A stretch of 64,000 nucleotides of DNA from Pristionchus mayeri (taxonomy: Eukaryota > Nematoda > Chromadorea > Rhabditida > Neodiplogasteridae), in assembly GCA_036245805.1 (NCBI GenBank), contig BTRK01000001.1:29767087-29831086 (forward strand), given 5' to 3'. The position numbers were made by a program, and so were the translations under genes. Each line of letters starts with the position of its first letter. The first letter of the stretch is position 1. Of this stretch, positions 24,338 through 36,070 are shown piece by piece. The notes under the pieces were generated by a model. That model was not told where the DNA came from. It saw only the letters and a program-made list of their open reading frames with translations, and searched no databases.

Positions 24338-25665
24338 ATGTTGTTCTGGCTCTTCTTCCTGTTTTCACTCTCCTCTGCTAGTATTTCATTCTCATACGAT
24401 CACACGGTAATTGATAACTTGGCGTCAATGATAAACAAACTGATTTCAGCGCGGTCGTGAAGCCTTGAACCTCGCTGCCGCCGCTTATTCCAACGATCCC
24501 ATAGACTGTATCGCAAGGACTTATCCAAGCTCCGAGTATACCGTTGAGATAAAGAAGGTTAGAAAGCAGATGAAAACAATTTGTAATTTATTTTTTTGAG
24601 AAAACCGCCAACAATTGTTGCGCAGTGTATGCGGCAGTCTCCACTAAGGACAAGCAGATTGTAGTGGGATTCAGGGAATTAAAAGTGACTGACGTGCATG
24701 GTGAGTTCATTCTAGTGACACCTTTTAGATGAGAACAAAGAAAAGGGAATAACTTGAGTTGGTCGGAGTTGGTCGCGTCAATGCATATTTTCATGACGTT
24801 TATGACGTTTTCATGACGAAGATTGCATCAGCGCTCTGGTGATGCAATCTTTCGTTGATATATGGATGCGCACTTTTAGGAGGCCCCTGGAAACGCTATT
24901 GGCAAATTACAAGTACCGAGACCATCGTGTTCTCTTCACTGGCCACTCCATTGGAGGTGCATTCGCGACGCTTGCTGCTGTGAAGACACACGTCAAAAGA
25001 CTCAGACCACCTCACGAAGTTGGTTCTTGGCGGTTGATAATCTAAACAAACTGAGCACAGAGCTATGAATTTTTGAAATTCATCCCTTTGCAGATTTCGC
25101 TGATCACGTTTGGTGCGCCTCGAGTGGGTGATGCAGTCTTCGCTCACGTCGCTGAGGTCATCTGGGATTCATGGAGAGTGGTCAACGGCAGCGATCCCGT
25201 TCCTCATCATCCGCATAGACAGTGAGATGATTTTTTTTCATTTTAAATGGAAATTTAGCGTCTACAATGCCATGCAATTAGATATGTAAAGAATAAAACA
25301 TATACTGTGTAATTGAATAATCTTCTTCATTTTATAACAATGGTAATGAACTGCTCTCGATCTAGCACTTCAGTGACAAATTCGGACTGCTGCCTTTCCC
25401 TCCCTTGCATCATGGCAATGAAGTCTGGTGTGAGGATCGATTTGGATACACCGAGTGGAAGGTCAGCCAAACATCCATGTCACAACGCATTCTATCAGGT
25501 TGTAACATAAGTTTTGTCGCGTCCAATCTCTTATGCATTTTAACCTCAGAAATTCTTCGAATTAATTTAATCTCAATTTCGTTATTCATCATCAGTGAGG
25601 GCCTTCGTACTCTTTCTTACGCGCTTTACTTCAGTCCTGTCAAGGCAGTTGAGGAGGCACATTAG
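24338..25665 (+). CDS. Secreted class 3 lipase
   Basis: Seven exons: 24338-24406, 24450-24557, 24601-24700, 24769-24838, 24880-25018, 25094-25221, 25374-25665, about 300 residues. It has a clear signal peptide (MLFWLFFLFSLSSASIS), then a class 3 lipase domain. The catalytic Ser is in TGHSIGGAFATLAA, the Asp in NGSDPVPHHP and the His in LHHGNEVW, so the triad is complete. The usual RGT motif after the first strand is replaced by FRELK, which is odd because that region helps form the oxyanion hole. Exon 4 uses the second of two tandem 10-base repeats as acceptor. The C terminus after the HHG motif reads straight to a stop at 25,665 without the usual Cys-rich ending; an unrecognised intron is possible. 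Predicted role: secreted triacylglycerol or phospholipid hydrolysis. Confidence 0.75.
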
Positions 25666-27278
25666 TCAGACAAAGTTGTACTGAGATAAGGATTAGAAAT
25701 CATTTTCACGCATCAGCTCTTCTTGAAAAGGATAAATTATGCCGATTTTGTGTGATTTGCGTAAAGTACTACATATGTGCATAATTTTGAACCACTCACG
25801 GATAATGACAAACGAAAATCGTTCTAGAAATGTAGACGAGTTTGTATAATGTGGATGGTTGGTGACGGTCGCGAAAACTTTCGCAAGCCGAATTTTCTTC
25901 TCAGTAGATATCCAGATCCAAATAGTGGTGGAATATAGTTCACCCAAAGTGGTCAGTATGCAGACAAAGTTTGGGGTAGATTGGGTTCTGTTGAGATAAG
26001 TGGCTCCATTCAGAACGATGGTATGTAAATTAAACTACTGAAATCGGCACTTTGTTCATATTCCTACCTCGCACACATGTTCAATATCTGATTTGTTGTG
26101 TCCATCCGAACCATAAACCCTTCCCTTACTAGTATCTACTTGGGATAAGTTTGGAAATAAATAGCTTTTGAATGACAATCTTTAATTCGAAACACCTAAA
26201 CTTGCAAATTTTGGTAAAATTGTGCGCGAATTGAATTAATAAAAATTCAAATTTCCCACAAGTGGAGTGTTCTTTCTCTCACTTGTTTAATGATAAATTA
26301 TACCTCCATGAGTGGTAATTGAACGCACTTATATTAGTCACTGTTGTTGCAATTCTGGATTCAGAAGAGTTGGTCAAGTTGGCTACGAATCAGCGGCTAA
26401 CCTTACACTCAGTGAAGTATATCTTTGGTTCCGCTCAACATAGCACCATATCTGGCGTATATTTTGAAAGAGCATTGACGCGGTATATCACCATGCTGTA
26501 GAAGTTTGGTTCATTATTCATCTCTGCGAACTAGCACCCGATCAAACGAATTAATAAAATCTGCACCAAATTTAAATCAGTTCATATTAATATTTTTCGC
26601 ATAGCCAGCGTGCGCAGTTCAGCTCTACCCTATGGGTTGAATGTGCATGAACACCCCAAACATATACTAGGAGGTCAGGCATTGATAATGTTTGAGAAGT
26701 ATCCTTCATGGAAATATTGTGAACCTCCGAAATGCGACAAAACATGTTACAACCTAATATTTATAAATTGAACAATTCATATTTTACAAGGTATGCCCTT
26801 ATCTCCTCGAATCGGAAAAGTGTTCCAGTTCGAAATCTGCTTCTGACCACGACATTGTGAACCATCGCTGGTACGGTGTAAATTTTGAAAACAAATTTTG
26901 AAAACGCGACTGCCAGATACTATGGAGTGGACGATTATTGAAATAAATTTTAAAAAAAGAATAATGCAAATACAATTACAATTATGGAAGTACATGAACC
27001 CGAATGTCAGGTACTATGGAGTGGACGTGAACGACCATGGACGAGAATACTGCGAAGGAAACTTCCCTGCTGGAAGGAATGGGTGATTCCCAATCTCGAA
27101 CGAGGCAAATAGATAACGCTAGGTCCGCAGTTTGTATTCCCTAGCGCGATATTTGATAAACTCCATTGTTGAATCGCATTTGTTCATGTTCATTTATACA
27201 ATCACTGAATTTGAATGGTAACAGTACAATTCTCAATAACCATTGCTACAAATCCCGGAATTAGATGTAACTTCAAGA
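25666..27278. other. Intergenic region, no clear gene
   Basis: Sequence of AT-rich character. A tandem pair at about 26,907-26,936 and 27,003-27,030 shares the motif ACTATGGAGTGGACG. The second copy continues in an open frame (DVNDHGREYCEGNFP, to about 27,085), with a codon pattern suggesting an exon fragment of an unknown extracellular protein. No splice partners could be placed. Confidence 0.35.
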
Positions 27279-28131
27279 TTATTCCTCCTCTTCAAAACTT
27301 TCTTGAAGCGAGGGAACGGAGGCGGGAATTGCAGAACTCCGATCAGAAAATCACTATTACCCGACTGCTCCCTAAAATGTGTTAGGTTAATAATATTTTT
27401 AAAAGTTTACAATTCTATTTGACTCACATCATTGATGCCCTCTCTTCCCAAGTATCAGCAACTGGATTGTAAACATGGAGCGTTTTTTCGTATCCATCAA
27501 GCACGAAAAGTTTCCCACAGGCAACGACCAGGTGAACGTAGCCACTGTAACGAATCATTTTCCAGCTCTTAGCTAAGTTGGTTAAACGCGCACACAGTGC
27601 GAAATTACTGTCAGAATTTTACCCGTTATCGAGATTCTTAATTGTCTTCCATACGTTTCTTTTCGGGTCGTATCTTTCTACGACGTCCAATTCGTAATCG
27701 ACCTCATCATTACATCTTAAATAAACGATAGATTAATCATGGTTTGCTTAACCTCGTGAGAAATGACTATATCAAAAATTGCAATTAAATTTTTTCACCG
27801 AATAATTTGAATCTCACCCTCCGGCAACGTAAATGTATCCGTTCAACGCAGCGGCACTCGCTGCCCATTGTTTTGTGCTCATAGGAGCAGTTGGAGTCCA
27901 GCTAAAAAAATTAAAAAATAGCTCCCTAAAGTTTTTTATGATCCTATCCAGTCCTATAGGGACACACTAACCCCAGAAATAGACCTGTGTGATGATTTCG
28001 GTCAACCACCTTGCGGGCCCTAACTAAAGACTTTTTTCCAGTGTTTTATGCAACATGTTAACTATCTGTAATTTGTTTTGCGTTTTTAATGTTTCTGTGC
28101 TATTATCGCAAAACGTAATTTCTATGTTTAT

Positions 28132-29008
28132 ATGAGGCCGTTTGCCTAAGAATCGAACAGAGGCTGGCACAGCAAAATTTTTCAATTTTCTGATTTAATG
28201 TGATTTGGGGTTATCAAAGGTGCTGAAGACGATGGGGATATTCATTTTGCACGAGGAGGCTACGTTGGCTCCAGATGACGTTACGTTGAAATCAGATTTA
28301 TTTACAAATCTCGCACACCAATTGTTCTAAAATTATCAGAATTTTTTTCCTGGCGCAGAATAAGATGGCGAACAGGCCTGTCTAATTCATTTATCATAAT
28401 TTTCAAAAATAATTTTTGTGAGCTAAAAAATTAAACTTTGCGCGGAGTAGGAATAGAGTATCAAGAAATAGAAAGATCTGACCGGATTGGTGAGAGGAGT
28501 CCAAATCTAAATTTATAGCCAATTTCCGCATAGACACGCCCCTTTTACTGTCAAAGTGATTCACTTAATTAAAGTTTTCTCAAAATGTCTATGCGGAAAT
28601 TGGCTATAAATTTAGATTTGGACTCCTCTCACCAAGCCGGTCAGATCTATCTATTTCTTGATACTCTATTCCTACTCCGCGCAAAGTTTCATTTTTTAGC
28701 TCATTAAAAAATTATTTTTGAAAACTATGATGCATGAATTAGACAGGCGTGTTCGCCATCTTATTCTGAGCCAGGAAAAAAATTCTGATAATTTTAGAAC
28801 AATTGGTGTGCGAGATTTGTAAATAAATCTGCTTTCAACGCAACGTCATCTGGAGCCAACGGAGCCTCCTCGTGCAAAATCAATATCCCCATCGTCTTCA
28901 GCACCTTTGATAACTCCAAATCACATGAAATCAGAAAATTGAAAAATTTTGCTGTGCCAAACCTCTTCAGATCTGCTCGATTCTTAGGCAAGCGGCCTCA
29001 TATCTACT
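28132..29008. mobile_element. Palindromic element within gene A
   Basis: Inverted arms of about 410 bases (28,132-28,540 and 28,575-29,008) have termini TATGAGGCCGTTTGCCTAAG and its near complement. Arms share the motif TATAGCCAATTTCCGCATAG around a short loop. The arms contain one-base gaps and substitutions, so it is older than the DUF229 palindrome. Non-coding. Confidence 0.75.
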
Positions 29009-29127
29009 TAACCGTTCAACTTGAAATTTCATGTGCTCTTTAGAAACATATGAGTGACTATCTGAGAGAACCGAGCAATTTCACCTATAGGCCGTACAAC
29101 GAAGAATAATGTGATGATTTTAAGATG

Positions 29128-30998
29128 CCTCTAGGGGTAACTTTTCACGTAGAGTTCGAAAATCAACCTTAGGAAGCCGTTTCTCTGACCCCTCATTTTC
29201 TGTGGCGCGCCTCAACGCTGAGGTCGGTTTTTGTAAATCGTGAACGGCTGGTCAAATCCCCATATATAGATAGTAATTCTGAAAGATCTCGACGAGATAA
29301 ACATTTTTACTGTTAGAAGTGAAACGCTACCTCATCTGGGAAAAAACGTATCGACATTTCAATTATCAAATTGGTCGTCCTAAAAAAGTTACATACGAGG
29401 CGCACTTTTAAGTATGTTCATTAAATTCCTCGTGTAAAGTTACCCCTAGATGCAAATTTCGGCGCAAATTAAGGCGCACCCAAGTTCTTTCCCAAATAGC
29501 GGAAAAGGGCTCAATTGTTAGGAATTTCAGGTTTTTCGTTTCAATCACCTCCATTTTCACTATTTCGAAGCAGAGTTGACAAAAAAATAAGTTTCAAGAT
29601 TGTGGAATGTGAATTATATTCGAAAAATCCGTGTTTGAATCGTTCGAAAATATCGGTTTTCGAATTCTCGATTTTGCTCAAATTTGGGCATCTGAAAGTG
29701 TGGATTTTCGAAAATGTGAAGGTGCTCATTCTGCATGAAGTAAAGAATACTTCCGCGTAAATAAGATTATGTATATATAAGCTTCTGTGCGCACTTCTAT
29801 TTTGGGGTTTTTGACATTGAACATTGGAAAAATGGTACTATCGACCAAAAATGTACGATTGAAATCGACTGAAATCAAGTAAATTCGGTGATTTAACACC
29901 ACATTTCATTTTATATTGCAAAAACAAAGCAGCGAATTCAGCTCATTAGTACGGAAATACACAATCAATTATTATGACAAATCTAGCTTTTGAATAAATT
30001 GGATCCAAAATATCTTTGAAAGTGGAGCAGCTGTCGAACTTATTTTTATTGAATGTTACTAATCTACTACTCATATATAGCACACTATAAATTGCGTTAG
30101 GTTTCATAGCGAAATCGCTGAAAGTTGAGTGGGTAAACATTGGGAAAATCGAGAATTTGAGTCATTATTTTTCCGAAATAAGATATCCGTCCTTTTTGCT
30201 GCTTTGTTTTTACATTGTAAATTACATTGTGATGTGAAATCACCAATTTGAATTGATTTCAGTCGATTTCAATCGTTAAATTTTGGTCGATTGTACTATT
30301 TTTGAAATGTTCAATGTCAAAAACACGAACTTAGAAGTGCACACGGAAGCTTATATATAACATCTTATTTACGCGGAAGTTTTCTTTACTTCATGCAGAA
30401 CGAGCACCTTCACATTTTCGAAAATCCACACTTTCAGATGCCCAAATTTGAGCAAAATCGAGAATTCGAAAACCGATATTTTTCGAACGATTCAAACACG
30501 GATTTTCCGATTATAATTCACATTCCCCAATCTTGAAACTTATTTTTTTGTCAACTATGCTTCGAAATAGTGAAAATGGAGAAGATAGAAACGAAAAACC
30601 TGAAATTCCTAACAATTGAGCCCTTTTCCGCTATTTGGGAAAACCCTTGGGTGCGCCTTATTTTGCGCCGAAATTTGCGTCTAGGGGTAATTTTGCACGA
30701 GGAATTTAATTAACATACTTAAAAGTGCGCCTCGCATGTAACTTTTTTAGGACGACGAATTTGATAATTTAAATGTCGATAAGTTTTTTCCCAGATGAGG
30801 TATCGTTTCACCTCTAACAGTAAAAATGCTTATCTCGTCGAGATCTTTCAGAATTACTATCTATATATGGGGTTTGGACCATCCGTTCACGATTTACAAA
30901 GGGCGCGCCTCAGAGTTGAGGCGCGCCACAGAAAATGAGGGGTCAGAGATACGGCTTCCTAAGGTTGATTTTTGAACTCTACGTGAAAAGTTACCCCT
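29128..30998. mobile_element. 1.9-kb palindromic element within gene A
   Basis: Arms (29,128-30,050 and 30,070-30,998) are inverted complements with termini TAGGGGTAACTTTTCACGTAG. The same TAGGGGTAA-type motif recurs inside each arm (near 29,445 and 30,685), and the right end carries an extra direct copy (GTGAAAAGTTACCCC) at about 31,007-31,022. Window positions 1-420 hold a relative of one arm. Non-coding. Confidence 0.8.
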
Positions 30999-31767
30999 AA
31001 GTTACCCCGTGAAAAGTTACCCCCCTCTTAAAGATGGTTAACTATGATTTTAACCATCTTTAAGAGATCTATAAATAATATACCGATTTCCATTCATTCG
31101 TGGTAGTGTCATAGTATTTGTTGATATCCCCAATAACGTAAATCTGTAACATTTTGGACAATTTATGTAGAAAAAAAAACCAAACAGTACCTTTTGACCT
31201 ACTGCAACAGACATATGAAATGGGCAGCTCTCATGTACTTGATCCGGGCATTCTACAATTACTATTTTTAAAAATTATGCTAATGACCGAAGCTTACTCG
31301 TCCATATTCCACTTATCGGATCATACAGCTCCATACTTGCAGTTAATGCACTATGACTCGTAGGATACGCTCCTTAAATTGTGAAATGCACACTTCCATA
31401 TTTTTTAGAAGAATATACCGATCGAGTAGATAAGTGACTGAGCGTCCTTGCACAATCTCTCTGTTGTTTTGAATGAATTGGACTTGTTTTGTGGTTTCTT
31501 GGTTTTAATTAGATCCTGAAGCATGTAATAATCGTAATGAATGTCCACATTTGCGTTACCATTGCTTCATCAATCAGTCCCATGCACTCGAAACTTTCCA
31601 TCACCCAATACGTCCTAGCCACTTTATCCTTGATTACAGCTGGATTGATAAGTGAACATCGAACGTATTTCAGCAGTCTAAACGAAACTTATATAGCAAT
31701 ATTAAAACGATCCGAAATTTTAGAATTGACGAATGAGACACGGCGCGCAGAAATATGGGCGGAGCCT

Positions 31768-33752
31768 AGAAATTTAACCGCGCATCAAACGCGTAAAATA
31801 ATAAATTTTGCTTATTTCGTTTACTATTTGAATTAAGTTAGTGTGCATACGCCTTATTTTAACATTAAAAATATGAAACACAAAATAATAACTTAGGAAA
31901 TTGGTCTGAAATTATGAGTTGTGACGTGTAATTGTTCCGGAGCGTGGTGTAGGACATATATCACGTGTATCATGAGTCAGTGGAGGAAAAAAAACTACTC
32001 CTCGGGAACAATTTCCATCTTTTATTTTTTGTTTGCCTTCATGTCATAGTGGTAACATACACTAGAGCCAACTTCTTAATAAATCTAGGCCACAGGTCCC
32101 AGAGCCGGCTTTTAGGAATTTTCCGGTTTTGCTCCCGGCTATACTGTATCTCAGATACCAGACGAGCTGGAAATATGGCACGGTGCTCAAAATGATCGGA
32201 AAATATAATAAGAAACTTCCTTGTTTTGAACTAAGCGGTAGAATCAATGCTCGCCAAGTTATGCTCGATAAAGCAGATTTTGATCGAGATAAAAAATCGT
32301 AGCTTTTTCGAGAGTATGCGTTTCAAGCAATTTTATTTCAATATATAGTAGTCAATATATAGTAGTCGAGTTCATACACGAATAGAAAAAATATAAAAAT
32401 CGATTTCTGTGATAGGCGTTTTTGACAATATGCATTTGAATGCTCCAAAGTTAAGTTGGCCATAAAAAGATGTTCGTTGCCCTGCTTTGTTTTGCCCAAT
32501 ATTTAATAGCTATTACTATATTTCAACGTTTCTGTAATAGGAGACTTCGATGACGTCGAAAAAATAATATTTTTCACAACTTCTGAAAATTCGATTTTGA
32601 GACCCCATTTTTTACCAAATTTATGTATCTCAAAGTTAGCAAGTTATAATGTTGATTTAACCATACAGTGTTACCAACAATTGTGAAATATGCTTAAACC
32701 GTACCAAATATTACATTCTGAACATCAAAAAATTAATTGTTCTGAAAATTCCCTTTCAAACGAGCGTTTTCGAAGCAAAATATAATCACTTTTTGAGTGT
32801 GTATAGAAGTTCTGTGTATAGAAATCAATTCACATCGAAGCCTTCTGTGGGTTCCACCCAGCATTGATGGTAGCTGTTGTTAAATTTCTGACTTTTATAG
32901 ACGTAAACTTGATGAAAAATGAGGTCTCAAAATCGAATTTTCAGAAGTTGTGAAATCAATTATTTTTTCGACGTCGTCAAAGTGTCCTAATCGAGAAATG
33001 TTACAATAATGTAATATCTGATCAATATTGAGCTAGATAAAGCAGGGCAACGAACATATTTCTGTGGCCAACTTCACTTTGGAGCATTCAAATGCATATT
33101 ACCAAAAACGCCTATCACAGAAATCTATTTTTATATTTTTTTCTATTCGGATATGAACTCGACCTACTATATATTGAAATATAATTGCTTGAAACGCATA
33201 CTCTCGAAAAAGCGACGATTTTTTATCTCGATCAAAATCTGCTTTATCGAGCATAACTTGACGAGCATTGGTTCTTCCGCTTAGTTCAAAACAAGGAAGT
33301 TTCCTAATATATTTTTCCGATCATTTTGAGCACCGTGCCATGTTTCTAGCTCGCCTGGTATCTGAGATACAGTATAGCCGGGAGCAAAACCGGAAAATTC
33401 CTAAAAGCCGGCTCTGGGACCTGTGGCCTATATTTTTCGAGAAGTTGGTTCTAGTGTATGCTACGACTATAATATGAAGGCAAACAAAAAATAAAAATTG
33501 GAAATTGTTCCCGAGGAGTAGTTTTTTTTCCTCCACTGACTCATGATACACGTGATATATGTCCTACACCACGCTCCGGAACAATTACACGTCACAACTC
33601 ATAATTTCAGACCAATTTCCTAAGTTATTATTTTGTGTTTCATATTTTTAATGTAAAAATAAGGCGTATGCACACTAACTTAATTCAAATAGTAAACGAA
33701 ATAAGCAAAATTTATTATTTTACGCGTTTGATGCGCGGTTAAATTTCTAGTT
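31768..33752. mobile_element. Fold-back element, family F1, copy 2, in gene A intron 8
   Basis: Arms of about 950 bases. The outer termini are CTAGAAATTTAACCGCGC and its complement. Inside lies the F1 core (CCAGAGCCGGCTTTTAGG, GGTTTTGCTCCCGGC) next to GGGAACAATTTCC and the end motif CACGTGTATCATGAGTCAG. In genes B, C and D the corresponding intron is short, so this insertion is specific to gene A. No transposase. Confidence 0.8.
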
Positions 33753-33767
33753 AAAAAGTTAAATTTC

Positions 33768-33890
33768 GAGAAGTTGGTTCTAGTGTATGCTACGACTATA
33801 ATATGAAGGCAAACAAAAAATAAAAATTGGAAATTGTTCCCACATACCTCCACCGACTGGTGACACCCGTGATATTTCTAATCGAATATT
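33768..33890. repeat. Direct duplication of an F1 terminal segment
   Basis: About 74 bases at 33,768-33,841, beginning GAGAAGTTGGTTCTAGTG, repeat 33,437-33,510 in the same orientation. It is followed by another diverged F1 end (CCTCCACCGACTGGTGACAC). It is a partial second copy of the element's right end, left by an abortive or nested insertion. Confidence 0.7.
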
Positions 33891-35233
33891 ATATAAAACT
33901 GTGGGTTTCGTTGGGTTCCATTTTCGCTGAGTTTTACATTAATCTTAAAAGTGCACTCACCTAAATGCAAATTGCTTCCTACTACTATCGCATTCGATCC
34001 ATCGATTAAGCGCTTCGAATACCTTAATATGCGATACATTCATTATCTACTCAATTTCCTATTTTTTACCTGCATGTCATCATCGACATAGAGTGAATCT
34101 CTCTGAAGGATATACTCCAGATCTTCAACTGATATATCCAAGAACCCGTTAGTTTTAGAGATGGGCACGAAATTACGCTGAAATCGATTAAATTCGTATT
34201 TTAGCACATATACTCACATCTGAAAGAGCAGTGAGACGTTTTCTGTTGAAATTAAAGGTCTTGAAGAATAGGAAGAGAGGGAGGAGAGTTTCGATGTTAC
34301 TTCGATCCATCATAAATTGAGCGCATTCGTCAATAACCGGGAGCTGAAGACGATATTATTGTAGCGATAATGGATTACGTTTACTCGAGTTCTTTGATTT
34401 ATTTTGTTCAGGTGAGCCAAGAAGGAGGTTTCTTGCAGCGTATAGTTCAGCTCACTGTGTGACTTACCATGCTCAGAAAATTGGCAGAAACTATAATATC
34501 TTGCACAGTCCCTTCCGATATTGTCAATTGTCCAGTGTAAGCGTAATTTAAAATACTTTCAAACGTCGACGAGTCCATTACTGGAAATTGTTTCGTTCAT
34601 GCATAAAAAAATTGGAACGTACCACACATGGTTGACAGATTGATCTCTCTTGAGGAACACTCGGCCATGTTTGAGTTGAAGAGTGCTTGAAAGAAAGGGA
34701 TACGAGCGCTCAGAAGTGCCTTTAATAGACTTGTTAGACAATTTTTACATTATGCAGATAGATGAGTCACATTCTGTTTTGAACAATTGTATTGTAAAAA
34801 TGAGGGTCTCTCGATTGAACAAGCAGTGAGAAATACGAAGAGAATGTCGCAATTGCTTTTATTGGTAATGAAGAGCCCAAGACCCTTCGTCTCACCTTAT
34901 GCGCTCCCAGACTCTTCTCTCCGACTTTAATTGTCACATTGAAGGGCTTATACTCGAAATCTTTGCATTCCTGATTGGATTATAATCAAGCTTAATAATA
35001 TGTGTATATCCAATGCGTAGTATTTAGATTTAGACAAATAGGCAGCATTTATGATCCTGAAAAATCTAACCTCTGGCAAGATGTGATTGATTGTCACGTT
35101 GTCGGGGAGATTCGGTGGAGTACTCAGCGGGATTTGAACACCTGCCAAACTCTTTTAATTCAACGTGAACTAATAAGTCATTTAAACAAAAAAATAGAAC
35201 AAGCTAACCACATGTGTTGAAGACTAGATACAT

Positions 35234-36070
35234 ATTTGACCGACTCCACTCGCAAAGACACTGCAAAAATTGTTTCTATTGAACCGCGACTCTCTTAGCA
35301 TATGTGTTCTTCCACTTGACCATCTGAGATGCTCACGGCAAATATCAATATACGGAATTTCTGAGTATATCAAGGGACACATATTACGATAATGGAGTAG
35401 AAGTGAGGGACACAATCGACAAGCACAATTACCTATAGAAACATTGGGATTGGAAATGCATTCAAAAATAAATAGTGGCCAAGAGTCTCAGCGTGGTCTC
35501 ATCTGCGATACTACAGAGAAGAAGAGGAAGCTGCGCCAGAGGGAAAACAAGGTGCGAATATTGGAACAAGTGCTAAATAAATAATAAACTATTTGTATAC
35601 TTCGTTAAGATATCCATGTACCAATGTCGTGGACAATGTTATAGGAGAAAAATAGATAAATAATTCACCTTGCTGAATGCTCTTTTCAAATAGAGCTAGG
35701 ACAAATAAATTTGTAAAATCATCCAGGAACACTTGCAGTTCGTTATATAGCTATAGTTTGGGCTCCGCCACACAACTTCGCTACGAATTACAAATGTTCG
35801 CGGACGATTTTCCTATCTTCTTCAAGGCCCTATCTATATTGGAAAATAAATGGCATGAAGGAGGACATTTTCCCGAATTTTCCTCCTTCGAATTTTTCTA
35901 CGCCACAAGCTCATGCTCATCATTTTGCTGATCGAGGACGACAGATAAACGTAATTATTGAACAGCATGTGCTTAGTTTCATTTATACAATGACTGAATT
36001 CGTGTGGTAACAGTTAGTAGCATAATCATGATATCACAATGACACGTAATTTCACGTCTCTTATTCCTCA
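35234..36070. other. Spacer between Kelch genes A and B with a conserved block
   Basis: The spacer upstream of gene A's start holds a rightward open block at about 35,466-35,583 (SQRGLIC..., then KKRKLRQRENK) that recurs upstream of genes B, C and D. The remainder (35,584-36,070) is AT-rich with no gene seen. Confidence 0.5.

Larger units (their letters stand above)
27279..35233 (-). pseudogene. BTB-BACK-Kelch gene A, decayed
   Basis: Exons 1-13 are intact in frame: 35233-35209, 35141-35071, 34970-34896, 34719-34623, 34580-34468, 34343-34218, 34177-34070, 34022-33961, 31677-31560, 31482-31419, 31372-31298, 31252-31191, 31143-31084. They encode the BTB domain (ARIPFFQALFNSNM, YAYTGQLTI), the BACK domain (DECAQFMMDR, VFEALNRWIE) and the first Kelch strands. 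Relative to gene B, exons 14-17 (Kelch repeats) are missing, and palindromes occupy 28,132-30,998. The next Kelch exon (27,902-27,830, MSTKQWAASAAALNG) would join out of phase. The last exon lacks one base near 27,328 compared with the paralogs, shifting the frame before LPIP. Such proteins normally act as Cullin-3 ubiquitin ligase adaptors. This copy looks non-functional. Confidence 0.78.
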
